Of a stretch of DNA of 64,000 bases, positions 22,944-34,270 are shown one piece after another. Source of the DNA: Calonectria ilicicola (Eukaryota; Ascomycota; Sordariomycetes; Hypocreales; Nectriaceae); assembly GCA_020809705.1 (NCBI GenBank), contig CP085827.1, positions 3,100,001 to 3,164,000 on the forward strand. The letters are read 5' to 3'. The stretch's first letter is position 1. Each line of letters opens with the position of its first letter. Both the position numbers and the translations under genes were made by a program. The notes beneath the pieces are model-generated. The model was not told the DNA's origin. It did no database searches and saw nothing but the letters and a program-made list of their open reading frames with translations.

Positions 22944-25310
22944 ATGGCGAATCAACCTTATACCGATGACCCAGCTCCTTATGCTGATGAGCTGGCTGAG
23001 GAGAGTCCGAGGGCCAGCGATGCCCTGCTTCCCCTAGATTACACGGCGGACGAGGATGATCTTGATGGTGCTCCGCTTTCCACCACTAAACCAAACCGCA
23101 GACGATGCGTCGGCGCTCTCAGAAAGGTTCTGTTCGGTATCGGTTGTATCGCCATGATAATTCTCCTCGCTCTTAGCCATACTTTGAGAGGACCGAGACG
23201 CAAATCCTCTGACCGATTATGGAAACAAAAGCCAACGGGCGACAAGAAAAGCAAAAATGCGGTGGCATACAAGCTCGATTTCCCTGCCCTCTATCCCGAC
23301 ATTACATCCGAAGCAGGGTCGGAGTGCCGCGCAGTTTGGGATAATCTCACGTCGGTTCCCTGTCACGACAAACTGTTTGATCGATCAAGTGACAATGGCA
23401 CTTCTTTCCCTCTGCGATGGGATCCGATGTACTTTCTCCCAAAGATGTGCACCGCAAGGTGTAAGGATGCTCTCGAGGACGCCTACAGCGAGCTCTCTGC
23501 CAAATGCTCCTCAGCTGACAGCTTCATCCTCAATGGATATGATGGAATGTTCGGCACCCAGTGGCTTGAAGCTGGACCAATCGCTGCTGTCGAGAAGCTG
23601 CTTCAAAGAGATAAGCACATGTGTCGCTCCAGCCCTACTGGCGATAGCGACTACGAATTTTGCCCGATAGAGATGCTTCAACGGTTCGCCATTACAGATG
23701 GCGTAAATGCAAATCTCAACGGCATCACATCCTTTCTTGAATACACAAGAGAAAGGAAGGTTGAACAAGCTCAGTGGCACAGAGGTATGAGGGGATCAAA
23801 GAAGTATAGTTACAGATATAATTACCATACTCGACAGCAGCTTTATGGCCCTAATGATGGCGAAACATCTTGCGGCTGGTGTACTTTTGACTACCTCAAT
23901 CGCACCCTCAGTTCTTGGACTGAAGGGGCCATCCTTAGTCCGGATAGTGATCAAGCTATTTCGCTTCCTGAATTCATTAATCGCGTTGCAACCGCGGGCA
24001 AGCGATGCGCGCCAACGGGGAAATGGGACAAGATCTACGAGGAAGCTATGACCCACTACATTGACGCGGGCGTGTTACCAGCCAACTGGAAAACGACACT
24101 ACCGTCTGGTGACTTGCCGTATTTGATCAAAAACGGTCCCTCCCTTGGGGATTCTCCGGTTTCTGATATTTACGCAGAAATTGCACGCATCTCATCCCCC
24201 GAATTCGAAGAAACCTGGAACGGAACGACTGGAACGATCCCCAACTCTAAAGTCTGCCTCTCAGCTCTGGGAGAACTTTACACATCAGCAAAGTGCTACA
24301 TCAACCTTGCTCCGGAAACACTTTCTAACATGATGAATGAAGAGTCCAAGAAGCTCCGAGAGGCCTACTGCAGTCAGGATTGCTCTGATGTGATCGATTC
24401 CCGACCAATCAGGTCAAAATCGGGCGCAAAATGCCACCAGGCCGATAGGACACCGGAAACTCGCCAATTCTTCAAGGACTACACAAATGCAAAGCGGCAG
24501 CGAGAATCTTACTGTACTCTTCTCGGTACGAAGTCTTGGAATTGGGATTGTGCTAAGGCTCTGGTGAGCATGGATGCAACGGAATGGGCTCTCAAGGGTC
24601 GGCCCATAAGCCCGGATTTCCTTATTGCGGTGGACAAAGGGCTTGATGAAATCAAGACCAGGCTCATTCCCGAAGAGCTTCGTGAGGCTTTCGAAAAGGA
24701 CAATCAGATGCTCGCTTCTAGCCCAATCGCTAAGAACGTGACAGACCGAAAGTGGATTCGAGAAGTCGGCAACAGTGTTTGCGCTGGCTGTATTTGGAAT
24801 TGGCTAGCAGGGAAACGTGAGTTTGATAGAGTACAGTACTTGTCTCAAGTTTCGTCAACTTCTGATTATGTGGAGATGGCCAAAAAGTACCACTCGACTT
24901 GCACAGCTCTCGGCGCAGACTGGCTGGGCGGAGTACCATATGGTGATGACCCAGTCATCTGGCGTGTTAAGGATAATCGCGGGAATATCATGCGATACGT
25001 TGAGTCAGGATATAAGTCATTCAATGGCTACGAGGTGTATGGGGTAAATGAAGCAACCGGAATGGTCAGTATCTACTCGGAGAAGCGCGAAACCAGACCA
25101 GGGATTGACATTGGGTCGATATGGCATGTCTTGCAGGCCGAGAGAGGTTTGAAGGCGACCAGGGAGGGGAGGGGGGATGAGTGGAGATTAGAGGAGCAAG
25201 AGCACAGAAGTAAAGCTGACAAGGAAATTTGGGATATTGGCGATCGATGGAGTGGTGTCCGTTACATTGGCCCGAAGGGTGGGTTTGGGGAGAAGAAACA
25301 ACAGTCATAA
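22944..25310 (+). CDS. Membrane-anchored Cys-rich protein, unknown function
   Basis: Uninterrupted 788-residue frame with a clear ATG; I do not recognise a named family. The first about 55 residues are acidic, then RRR and a single hydrophobic helix at about 62-81 (VLFGIGCIAMIILLALSHTL) followed by basic residues, so a type II topology with a large lumenal or outer part is likely (inference). That part contains two related Cys-rich halves. Half one has CTARC near residue 168 and CGWC near 310. Half two has YCSQDC near 474 and CAGC near 612, each CxxC followed by aromatic residues and a later single Cys in a GxxCxxxGxW-like context (RCAPTGKW, TCTALGADW). The charged C-terminus ends EKKQQS. Not related by sequence to the adjacent NLR. 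Confidence 0.85.
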   Translation: MANQPYTDDPAPYADELAEESPRASDALLPLDYTADEDDLDGAPLSTTKPNRRRCVGALRKVLFGIGCIAMIILLALSHTLRGPRRKSSDRLWKQKPTGDKKSKNAVAYKLDFPALYPDITSEAGSECRAVWDNLTSVPCHDKLFDRSSDNGTSFPLRWDPMYFLPKMCTARCKDALEDAYSELSAKCSSADSFILNGYDGMFGTQWLEAGPIAAVEKLLQRDKHMCRSSPTGDSDYEFCPIEMLQRFAITDGVNANLNGITSFLEYTRERKVEQAQWHRGMRGSKKYSYRYNYHTRQQLYGPNDGETSCGWCTFDYLNRTLSSWTEGAILSPDSDQAISLPEFINRVATAGKRCAPTGKWDKIYEEAMTHYIDAGVLPANWKTTLPSGDLPYLIKNGPSLGDSPVSDIYAEIARISSPEFEETWNGTTGTIPNSKVCLSALGELYTSAKCYINLAPETLSNMMNEESKKLREAYCSQDCSDVIDSRPIRSKSGAKCHQADRTPETRQFFKDYTNAKRQRESYCTLLGTKSWNWDCAKALVSMDATEWALKGRPISPDFLIAVDKGLDEIKTRLIPEELREAFEKDNQMLASSPIAKNVTDRKWIREVGNSVCAGCIWNWLAGKREFDRVQYLSQVSSTSDYVEMAKKYHSTCTALGADWLGGVPYGDDPVIWRVKDNRGNIMRYVESGYKSFNGYEVYGVNEATGMVSIYSEKRETRPGIDIGSIWHVLQAERGLKATREGRGDEWRLEEQEHRSKADKEIWDIGDRWSGVRYIGPKGGFGEKKQQS

Positions 25311-25796
25311 TTAGTGGAAACTCAATTCTGAACGGATCCTGAGATGGAGTGTCATTTAATATTGGATTAGAAATATATATCAAAAGAGAAGAATAAGGAA
25401 AAGAAGAAGAAGAAAGAAAATGACGAGACTTGCTCAATTTTTTTCATTCCTGTTGACTAATTTTGTGACCAACCTCTCAGGTTTTTAAAGAGCCTCTCGC
25501 ACATAAACTATTTGCTATTTGCACGTAAAAAAGATGAAATAAAATGATTTAGTCATAAAAGTTAGTGCTTATATAAGTCAAGTAAAGATAAACAATGAGG
25601 TGACTTTAGACGAATAGCTTTTTGTGTGAGTGTAGAAAACTCTCCTCAAGAGGCCATACACTAGTGAGCCTCAGTTGTTCACAAATATGATTTGTTGGAT
25701 TAACCATAAATATAGTTCCTGTTGATTCAATTGGTAACATAATCTTCGCAAGACATTTGAAGAAATTGCTTTCCAGGTTGTCGTTTTACCAAGGGA
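25311..25796. other. Intergenic between convergent genes
   Basis: AT-rich 3' flanks of the Cys-rich protein gene and the minus-strand regulator. GAA-rich tract near 25400-25420. No gene seen. Confidence 0.6.
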
Positions 25797-27992
25797 TTAC
25801 ATGATCGAATTTTCGGCATCCATCTCACCGAGAAAAAAATCGTACGCAAATGCATCCAAGAATGACAAATCTCCAACCATGGCTTCATCATCATGTCCTG
25901 AAAACCCCCCTTCTAAATCAGTAAAAGCCACTGATGAGATATTAGTCGAGGCAATACCCAGAGGCGTTGGTTCAATCCCATTTTGAAGTTGATTCGTTGG
26001 ATGAGTCCAATATGCTGAATCCAACGAATTCTGAGCCTGGTATTGCTGTTCAGCTGATGGCTCAGGACGAAGGGTGAAGCTATCACTAGCATTGTAGCCG
26101 TTCTGTGCTAGCCGATGAGACCCTGTGGGCCCAGTCGTCTTTTGGGTGGAGCTTTTTTGTTTCCACCGAACTGCTCGTTGTTCGAAATAATGGAGCAGAC
26201 TCTGTGCATATCTCCAGTGTTTGGATAGATACTGGAGAGATAGCATAAGCGATTGAAAATGGCCCCGTGATTTTGCAGCTATGATCGGATTGGGAGATCC
26301 AACTTCGTTGCTGACATATATCATTGCTGTAAATAAAGCATGATTACTATAGAACCATAACTTAGATAGATCCTTCTGTTTAAGCAGAGAGTCTAGCATG
26401 GAACAGATTGACATGGTGGCACTTCCACAAAGGCTTGGGTCGCTACAGGCTTCATATGCTTGATCGCGTCCATTGTGTCTCGGCGGTGGCCGATGGAGGC
26501 GGATAATAAAATCACTGTAAGTAAGATGGAGCATCGACTGCCAGATGTCCCCATTCACCCCGGAGTGCTGAAGCTTTGGTGGAAGTTCAAGCAAAAATCG
26601 TGCGAGAGCTTCGTCTGCGTTGCGAACAGCCTGAACACGACTTTCAGGGGAAGCATTGATTGCACACCATTCTTTCATTGTCCGAGAGATGATTCTACAA
26701 AGCTTTGACTGATAAATGACGAAGTCTTCAGCTGCACCAGGTACCCCCTCGAAATGAGAGTAATCAAGCTCTGGTGTGTCACTGTCATCGATGTTCCTTG
26801 TGGAAATCAGCACACGCATCTCATAATATTGTTCAGAGTGACTTACAGAGCCTGTGGCTGACCGCATGAAGCCGAAGCGATGGTGTCGAATTGGAATAAA
26901 ACCCACCAAAGTCGTGTGTACACGCGTTTATGCGATGCTTGCATTCTGCACCTTGTAGTGTCTCTGTGCATTCCAAGACCAAGCGCGGTTCGCGTGGCAA
27001 TGCCAATCCAGTACCACGCATTTGCTATTATCTCTTCTTGCCCATCAGAGTACCAAGTCATGAGCAACGCTATCTGAACATACATGAACCTGTCCTGTTC
27101 CAGCCGAAAATCGACCAGCGTCTTGGCTCTGCTATAGAATACTGTTTTTAATATTTTCATGTTCTCGTCTTGGGACGCTAAAACATGCGCCCCAACAAGG
27201 AAAATTGCGTTAAGAAGGGCGAGTGATACTGGATTTTCAGGGTCTTTCCCCTCATACTGAATCATGAACATTTCTTCGTCAACGACTGGCCATCCAATAT
27301 TCACGTTGTCAAAGTATACACGGATCAATTTGTCGGCCAGCTTTTTTTCTGGTAGCCCTAGCGCTCCAGGAGGAATGTGTCGGAGAGCAGTGGATGGAGC
27401 CTGCAAGCGATGGTCTGAGCGATTGCAAAAGTGCAAAACGCCTTCTTCGCTAGGCTTGGATGAGCTTTGTCGAATAAGATAGTTGCAATTGGATATTCCA
27501 TTGCCGATGAAGCAGATCCGAGTCCGATGATCAAGCACTTGCGCCCTCACATCTTCGCGATGTATGAAGTCTAAAGTGCTGTCATCACTTGCTGCATTTC
27601 CTTCATCTGATTGTGGAGTTGGTTCTGTCGATACCGGTGATGTTTCTTGAACTGCGTTGTTTGGTTTTGTTACAGTTGGCCCCAAGATAGGCCGGAGGGG
27701 CTTCGGGTTCTTTGACCGGGCCACAACATCCCGATGCCTCTTTTTAGGGAACAACCGACATCCTGGTAGATTACGAGATGAACAGCTCGTGCAAGGAGCA
27801 CCTTTTTCTACAAGGTCACAACGAACTTTCCGCTCGTGGCAGCGGACACAGGCTCGTCCGTCTAGAAATAAAAGCCGATGTTAACCACCAGGTGAGGTGA
27901 GACTGAGTGGAGAAGCCGTGAGACTGAGGGCCAATGCTTGACTTACTAATTCTCCGCCCAGCGATCTGCGATTTACGACTGGTGCTGTCCAT
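25797..27992 (-). CDS. Zn2Cys6 transcription factor with Fungal_trans domain
   Basis: Nuclear regulator of 686 residues in three exons: 27992-27947, 27861-26847, 26796-25797. Exon 1 encodes MDSTSRKSQIAGRRI. Exon 2 begins with the zinc cluster CVRCHERKVRCD, then CTSC and GC, so all six cysteines are present. The middle-homology region includes DNVNIGWPVVDEEMF, ALLMTWYSDG and GIATRTALGLGMHRD, and after the second intron QALNIDDSDTPELDY, all typical of the Fungal_trans domain. The C-terminus is acidic and Asn/Ser-rich, a likely activation region. The first intron (85 nt) directly precedes the zinc cluster. Target unknown; neighbours give no clear pathway. Confidence 0.92.
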
Positions 27993-28616
27993 GGCCTTGG
28001 CTCCGGAAGTTCTGTTCTGTATGGCTGAGTAGGTATTGCATGATTAAGGGTCCGGTAAAATACTCTCGACTGTGCGGACGCGGGAGATGAAGCGCACCGG
28101 AGAAACTGGCCAATAGCATCGCTTGGTTAAACTCTCGGAACTTGCGGGTCTCGTGGATCGGGAGTAATTAGCCAATCAAGCGATACCGGCAATTAGCCCC
28201 GTGTCCAACTAGACTGGAATGCGCTGGGCACGATCCCTCCTCACTCGGCTTTTATCATCGATTATAAGAGTCGTTCGTTCTTTTGGGTATCATAAGGTGA
28301 AAGGTGCCACAGACAAGCATATTATAAAGCGACTCTGCTAATGCACGTTTGTTTCTAGCGCAGCATCTGAATCAGGATGGGTTAGGCCCTGTCAAATTGG
28401 CGAAGAGCAAGCCATGTGGTGAAATAAAACTTTATTTGCAGGTGAGACACTATTGTATGCTAAATTAAAAAAGGGTATATGCCGTGATAATCTAGGATAG
28501 TATATTCCGTAGCGGTGCGAATGACCAAACGCCTCTCCAATGTAGTCCAGACTCTAATAAGTCATATAACATATCTCCCATTCAGCGGGGTATCATGGTG
28601 TACTCTCGCCTCATCA
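27993..28616. other. Intergenic, no gene seen
   Basis: 5' flank of the Zn2Cys6 gene and 3' flank of the downstream membrane-protein gene, both on the minus strand. No gene or repeat recognised. Confidence 0.55.
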
Positions 28617-30014
28617 TCACCGCGTTTGTACAGGCTCTATACCACCAGAATCGCGGCTGCTCAATGAACCATCTCCGTTCTTTATAGATGAGCCGCCGTG
28701 TTTATATGCGCCCTCAATCTGCACAGAGTATGGTGATCCTTGGTTAAGTAACGTATCGGTGTCGTTGTGATTAAATCCGAGTTGGTTTTTCGTTCCTGGG
28801 CGCTTCGCTTCCAAAGTATGCATCTCCACTGTCGTAGTGACGACTGGCCAATCCATATTTCTAGAGTTTTCGTTGTCAACAGTTCGACCATCCACTACAG
28901 TTGTGTCTCCACCGCCTGGTCTCGTTCCATGCGATCTGGATCTGGCGTACGATGAGTCCTCGCGATTATCGGAAGATCGAGCAATTTTCGCGATCAGACT
29001 AGCCATCGACATTTCAATGTTGAGCTTGACGATGTATGCAAGTGGATGGAATTGCATGTACCTAATCAATACTCTTGTCAGCAGCTGCTTTTGGGTGGTT
29101 ATTTAAGAGATTGGTCAAGAGTTCTTACACAAAAGTGTTTCCCAGACTCATCATGGCGACGATGAGGACATCCATGCTCAAAGAAAAGCCAATGATGAAC
29201 ATATTAAACTTGACCAAGTTGTTATATTTCTGAAGGCCCAACTTGATCAAGTTTTCTTTCACAATCCGAATGAAGAAAAGATTAAGCGCGGCGTCAACAA
29301 TCAGGTAAATAACTTTCTCGCAGCGGTCCCATACGTCGTTGATGTGGATGTACGTCTCGGATATTTGGAGTCGAGCTGGAACCCAAATGCAGTAGACGGA
29401 AATGTTGATCGCAGTAATCAAGGCAGCAACGCCGTATTTGAGCCGCCATATAAGTCGTTGGTCGTGTATAAGGATTGCGCATCGATTCACAATAATCTGT
29501 AAGAGGAATTGAACCTAGTTGTCACGTTAGAGAAGGCGCTAGAAGAGGAGGTAGGATGAGACAAACCTGAAGAGCCCAGAGGGTAACTTTAATTACATTT
29601 TATTAGCTGCAAAACTCTTTTGATGTTGAAATAGAGAACTCAAAATGATTCTACTCACGAATACAGAAATAAAAGGCAAAACTGTACATCATGCGTTAGT
29701 AGTGCTCATCCTTATTGCATTATATTGTGGATTAGATGGAAACTTTACCTTGGTGGGATCACACCCAAAAGATACATGAAGCAAATAATTCCGAATCCAA
29801 GACAAACTGAAATTTCGAGCCAGATCATCCAAACATAGGCGTTTCGAAAGACGGCAAGTCCACGTCGTTTGTAGACATTGTGTGTCTGCTGCACAGCCGT
29901 CCATGTTGTTAACCATCCAATACCCAGGGTGAACCCCCAAGCCAAGGAAGCAATAACAAAATCATTTCGCGTCACCTCTTCGAGGACGAAGTGGTCGGGG
30001 AGAAGAGTAAGCAT
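28617..30014 (-). CDS. Seven-helix-type integral membrane protein (Pth11/rhodopsin-like)
   Basis: Five exons reconstructed: 30014-29749, 29681-29659, 29586-29567, 29514-29129, 29061-28617, giving 379 residues in phase. Exons 2 and 3 are micro-exons of 23 and 20 nt encoding FAFYFCI and TLWALQ, placed exactly where the family has a transmembrane helix. Helices are visible at FVIASLAWGFTLGIGWLTTW, WLEISVCLGFGIICFMYLLG, the micro-exon helix into LLQIIVNRC, GVAALITAINISVYCIWV, VIYLIVDAALNLFFI and FNMFIIGFSLSMDVLIVAMM. The hydrophilic C-tail has many Ser, Asn and Gly residues, as in fungal rhodopsin-domain/Pth11-like membrane proteins. Ligand unknown; no CFEM domain. Confidence 0.82.
29567..29586 (-). 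other. 20-nt micro-exon of the membrane-protein gene
   Basis: Bounded by acceptor AAAG (29587) and donor GTTTGT (29566). Together with the 23-nt exon at 29659-29681 it restores a continuous helix and the correct phase. Confidence 0.65.
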
Positions 30015-31436
30015 CCTGTGACCTGAGCCAGCAATTCGGCGACAAACAGAAGTGAAACTGGTGTCAAATCGAGGCAGCGTGGGGACTGTATATGGCAAGT
30101 CCCCTGCTAGGACCGAGCGCCTAGGTTTCCCCTCACCGACATGGTCTGTGTCGCGCGTCGCCCAAGATCTTTTGTCGAGGATATCAAATAACAAAATTGG
30201 GCTCAAGACGTTGCTGCGCGAGCAGCGTATCGAAGTGGAACCTGTCAATCAATCATGACACATGGATTGGCCTTCTAGGGTCTTCTTCGGGCTTGCGAAA
30301 CGAACGTCAATCGCAGTCTGTGTGGAAAAGAGCATCTGTGCCTGGCAAAAATACGCCGGCCAAACTCAAATAGAGACTAATGTCTCAGTACCACGACTTG
30401 GTAAGCAGCCCCGAGTCATGGCTCCCTTATGCATTGGCCGGGAATGTCCTGTGCCAAGATTGCTAAACCTGAAGGAGCCGGGATCAGCAGATTTTCCAAG
30501 AACCATGTCCACAGCTCGGGGACGGCTGTATCTAGCCGGCAGGTCGCACGGCCGGGCTGATATCACAGGGTGCACCCTTCGTATTCGCGCGCCCTGCTTT
30601 CATCATTTGAAGATGAATTTGGAATAATGCATTTCATGGCCTGCACGTCCTGTGTGCTAACAATTCCCCCAGCAGCAGACTAATAAGCAGAAATCCAGGG
30701 AATAAGTTCGCTAATTCTAACCGAGCATGGGACAAATTAGCCCGAGCACCGAGTGGACGCCACCTGTGTAAGCGGCGGCCTTTTTTTTTCTTTTGGGCGA
30801 GAAACGGCGTCCATGTCTTTCCATTCACCAAAAGTTGGGGTGGTCTAGCCAAAGAATGTGAAACTTTTTGAACGCCTTGTTTCTGATGTTTCTCTTTGGA
30901 CCCTTCTCGACTTATCTGTGGCTTGGGCCTCCCGTCCTCATCCCGATGTCAGCCCCCCTCTCTTCGACTAGAGCACCTTCCAAAAACGCACAAGCCTTAT
31001 TCTGGATCTATTGAACTTTGTTGATCTGCCGGTGATGAGGTACAGAAAGGCCGTAGTTCTGGCGCTGTAGATCACCCATGCATCACTAAAGCAGAAGCCG
31101 AACTGACTCAGATCGCATGCCTATTGCTCTTTCTCGGCCGGGACACGATTCCGGACCGGACAGATATGGTCACCGATTTATTAGCAGACCATATTTTGAG
31201 GTTTGCCGGACGCCAAGAAAATAGTTCGCGCCTAGCAGGTGAACAACGGATCCAGGGTGCCCCCAATTACGGCAGCTGAAGACATTCACTGCCGAACATG
31301 TTCGGAGTGGCCCCTGTGCCGCCATTCAATCCCGCGACCCGCCGTCATGCAGAGAATACAATCAATTTTCAATTGGTAGCCTCATATATTAATGATCAAA
31401 ATCCTCCTCGCTTAATCTAAATACATCATACTACAG
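30015..31436. other. Intergenic, no gene seen
   Basis: 1.4 kb upstream of the membrane-protein gene. Open frames on both strands lack recognisable content. Confidence 0.5.
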
Positions 31437-31853
31437 TCATTCATATGCTTGCACTGTCTCACCCTCATTTACCCCACACAATCGTTCTCCACAATGCCCC
31501 AGTGATCGAAGGGCCGCGTAAAATGATGTGTACACTTCGCTAACAGTTGGAAAGCCTGGGACCGCATGAATAAGGCGATTCATAGGGATCTCGCCGACTA
31601 TGGCCACGGTGCTCGCGTGGACCAGGTCGGTCGCTTCCTTTCCGACAAAAGTTGCCCCCACCAGAATATTCGTGTCCACGTCGATAACCCATTGCACCCG
31701 GCATGAGTAGTTGAACTCCACATGTAGCCAAGCACTAGGAAAATTGTGCGACACTTCAGTAATTTCAACCTTAATCTCTCTTTGGTAAGTCTCGGCCACT
31801 GTGAAGCCGGCGTTGGCGACATTTTTGGGCGTTGAAACATCCTCAGCCTTCAC
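31437..31853 (-). pseudogene. C-terminal fragment of a pyridine nucleotide-disulfide oxidoreductase
   Basis: Reads as the dimerisation domain of the lipoamide dehydrogenase/mercuric reductase/glutathione reductase superfamily: VANAGFTVAE, then VIDVDTNILVGATFVG, HASTVAIVGEIPMNRLIHAVPGFPTVSEVY. The FAD- and NAD-binding halves and the CxxxxC redox centre are not found to the right; there is an in-frame TAA just upstream of the fragment. I infer a truncated remnant, possibly from an incomplete gene transfer or deletion. An unrecognised exon structure is possible but nothing upstream to 32100 resembles the family. Confidence 0.6.
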
Positions 31854-32109
31854 AACTTACTGAGCTGTCTCGTCCACACATGTCACAGAGATGAATAATG
31901 GATCGTGATTAGTAGACACTTGACAATGAGGAGAAAGGAGATGTCTTTTTGAAAGATCTTAGTTGGTTGACTACATCTTGGCACTATGCTTTGTGGAAAT
32001 ATTACTCCACTGACATTTGCAGCTTAAGTAGTACCAGGGCTTTTTTTTACCATCTCAGAAAGAAAAATCAAAATTCATCCGTTATACTGTTGGCAGAATG
32101 AGAATGAAG

Positions 32110-33123
32110 TTATCTTTGAGACTCTTTTGCTGGCCCTAATGGGAAATCAGATATATCCTCCACCTCATTACCCATTGCCTGGAGTTCGTCTAGGTAAGGA
32201 AGGACTGAGCTTTTTATTATTTGAGCAAATGGCTGAAGATTGCCTTTGTTTGAATTTCTCAAAATGTTCCAGAGAATATTGCCGATATCCTGGTCTCTTT
32301 TTACTTCCGCTTCGATTCTTCGGATTTGAGATTGCAGTTCTTCTGTCTCATTCTCACACTCGCAAAAAAAATCCGCATCCTGGATATCAGGTGGCGAAGA
32401 CAATATATCTTTTATGATGGACGATATTTCGAAGAATATTAATTGGTGCTTTTCTTTCGGGAGTTCCGAAAATGTCTGATTTGAATTATTAATTAACATG
32501 TCCAATAGACAAGATAGTTCACTTACCTGAAGTGAAATGATATTGGCAGTGGGTTGTATCGCCTTAATACGATCGATTATCTTCGAATAATACACCTTTC
32601 CTTCAACAATTGTTCTTCCAGCGCGTTCCCGGAGGCGATGAACTGTGGTGCGAGCTGTTTCGTCGCGGAGGTAAAGAGTACGAGCGGAGTAAATGGCTAG
32701 TATCTCACCGTATGTACCAAAATCTTGTTCATCTTCTCTAAAACGATCAACATATACAGGTATGGCCCAAGTTCGAAGTAAAATGTCTTCAAGTAAGGGT
32801 GTGTCTTTGGACTCTGGCGGTTGAAAGTCCTTGCGTGGCTCGAGGACTAAGAGTTCTGCATCACTCATATACTCACCTTCACCTCTGGAGAATTGACCCA
32901 ATTCACCGACCCAGCAGAGGCGCTTGAAATCGGGGCGAAGAAAGTCTTTGGCTGCGGTACTTCGCAACGTTTCCAGATCAATTCTGGCACGGACAGCGCA
33001 GGGGAGCGAGGGACATGCAGTTGTGATCAGGCGAAAATGAGGTCTTGGTAAGGCGGAGAGTGTTTGATAGAAGGGTCGATAGATACGGGACATCGGGTAA
33101 AAAGATGAAAGGTTCATGATCAC
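32110..33123 (-). CDS. Nucleotidyltransferase-fold protein, unknown role
   Basis: Open frame of 337 codons. Residues 73-94 carry VGELGQFSRGEGEYMSDAEL, matching the polymerase-beta-like nucleotidyltransferase signature (G-x-[SF]-x-RGE ... SDxDLLV), with Asp88 and Glu90 as likely metal ligands; the usual second Asp is a Glu. A further strand with IPVYVDRF follows. The C-terminal half is helical and charged, with ETEELQSQIRRIEAEVKRD suggesting a coiled coil. A perfect 51-nt in-frame intron candidate lies at 32476-32526 (donor GTAAGT, acceptor TCAG, flanked by SLQ and TFSELP); removing it gives 320 residues. Resembles minimal nucleotidyltransferases, but substrate and partner are unknown. Confidence 0.68.
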   Translation of the reverse strand: MIMNLSSFYPMSRIYRPFYQTLSALPRPHFRLITTACPSLPCAVRARIDLETLRSTAAKDFLRPDFKRLCWVGELGQFSRGEGEYMSDAELLVLEPRKDFQPPESKDTPLLEDILLRTWAIPVYVDRFREDEQDFGTYGEILAIYSARTLYLRDETARTTVHRLRERAGRTIVEGKVYYSKIIDRIKAIQPTANIISLQVSELSCLLDMLINNSNQTFSELPKEKHQLIFFEISSIIKDILSSPPDIQDADFFCECENETEELQSQIRRIEAEVKRDQDIGNILWNILRNSNKGNLQPFAQIIKSSVLPYLDELQAMGNEVEDISDFPLGPAKESQR

Positions 33124-34270
33124 CTAAATTTGAGGTTTCTGGAAACCCTCACGAGTGCGAGCGTGACGCTGAAGGCACAATGTGTCAAACAGCAGGCTAG
33201 TCATATGTGCTTGGTCGTACTGTGTTATGTTGCATAAACAGGCCGCTCGAGTTTTTTATCCTTCTCGAGGCCAACAAAGGATAGAGTTTTTTTTTTAGGG
33301 CACATGCGCGATAATCTAGTCCTGGGAAATAACTAGACAATGGTAGAGATTTGACGCATGTGCGCTGGACATTCAATCAAAATTCTCAAAAGTAGATTCG
33401 AATGTGACGATGGAAGTTTTAAGACAGCCAATGGTAAAATAATGCCATTGCATTTGCTTGGTTAGGCAAAAAAAGTTTCTCAACAACCAAGCCTACACAG
33501 CAGCCAAACAGCGATTCCAAAGGGATACGGAAGTCTAAATACCTTCAAATCAGAACAAGTTTTGGCATGTGATCGATGTTATTTGAAACCACAGAGAACT
33601 AAATGAAATAATCGGGTTATCAGAGATTATATAGGGTAGCAGTGAATGAGAGCACGCTCCTGATGACTACACAGGCACCGAAGCCTACACATGACCACTC
33701 TCGCCAACATAGATGTGATCTAGAGGGCGTCAAGTTATCAGATTTTCCACGGAGATCGGATCACAAAAATGGCGTCAATTATTTAATTGTAATTATTTAT
33801 TGCGACTTCGGCTTGTTTCTATTAGAACTGAAGCTTCCAAATACCCCACATATGCCCGTTCGTTGGAGAAGCTTTTCACCCACCACCAGCAGCCTGACAG
33901 CCTCTTTTTTTCGCAGGCCATCATGGCTGCGAACAAGAGGCATCTGTGGAAATTGCGCGTGTTTCATGGCTGCCTGCACTGAGACCTCGGCTCTTACTAC
34001 AGTGTCATTGAAGAAAGCAACACAAGGCAGCCTGGTGAAGGAGTGGCGTACTTCGGCCTTGTTCGCAGTGCGTTTGCACGAATAAAAGGAAAAAAAACTC
34101 GATACCCCACCTATGGTACCCCGCCAATTTTACCCCACATCACTCATTCAATGTTTTCGCTTGGGTAGAGTACACGTACACACACACTTTGACAGGACAA
34201 AGTACAAATAAATATGTAATTGGAATAATTCTCAATCATCTAGTTGGATATTATTTGAATTGCAGACCAT
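33124..34270. other. Intergenic, no gene seen
   Basis: 1.1 kb. A 147-codon frame at 33642-34085 has no recognisable domain and is not called. Several TACCCCAC/GTACCCCGCC-like strings at 34100-34130 lie just downstream of the dioxygenase gene. Confidence 0.5.

Noticed and set aside
29509..29518. tRNA T-loop-like GTTCAATTCC string
   Set aside because: It is the start of a membrane-protein exon after an acceptor site; no cloverleaf can be drawn around it.
33642..34085. 147-codon frame
   Set aside because: No recognisable features, no TATA box or splice support; amino-acid usage looks random.
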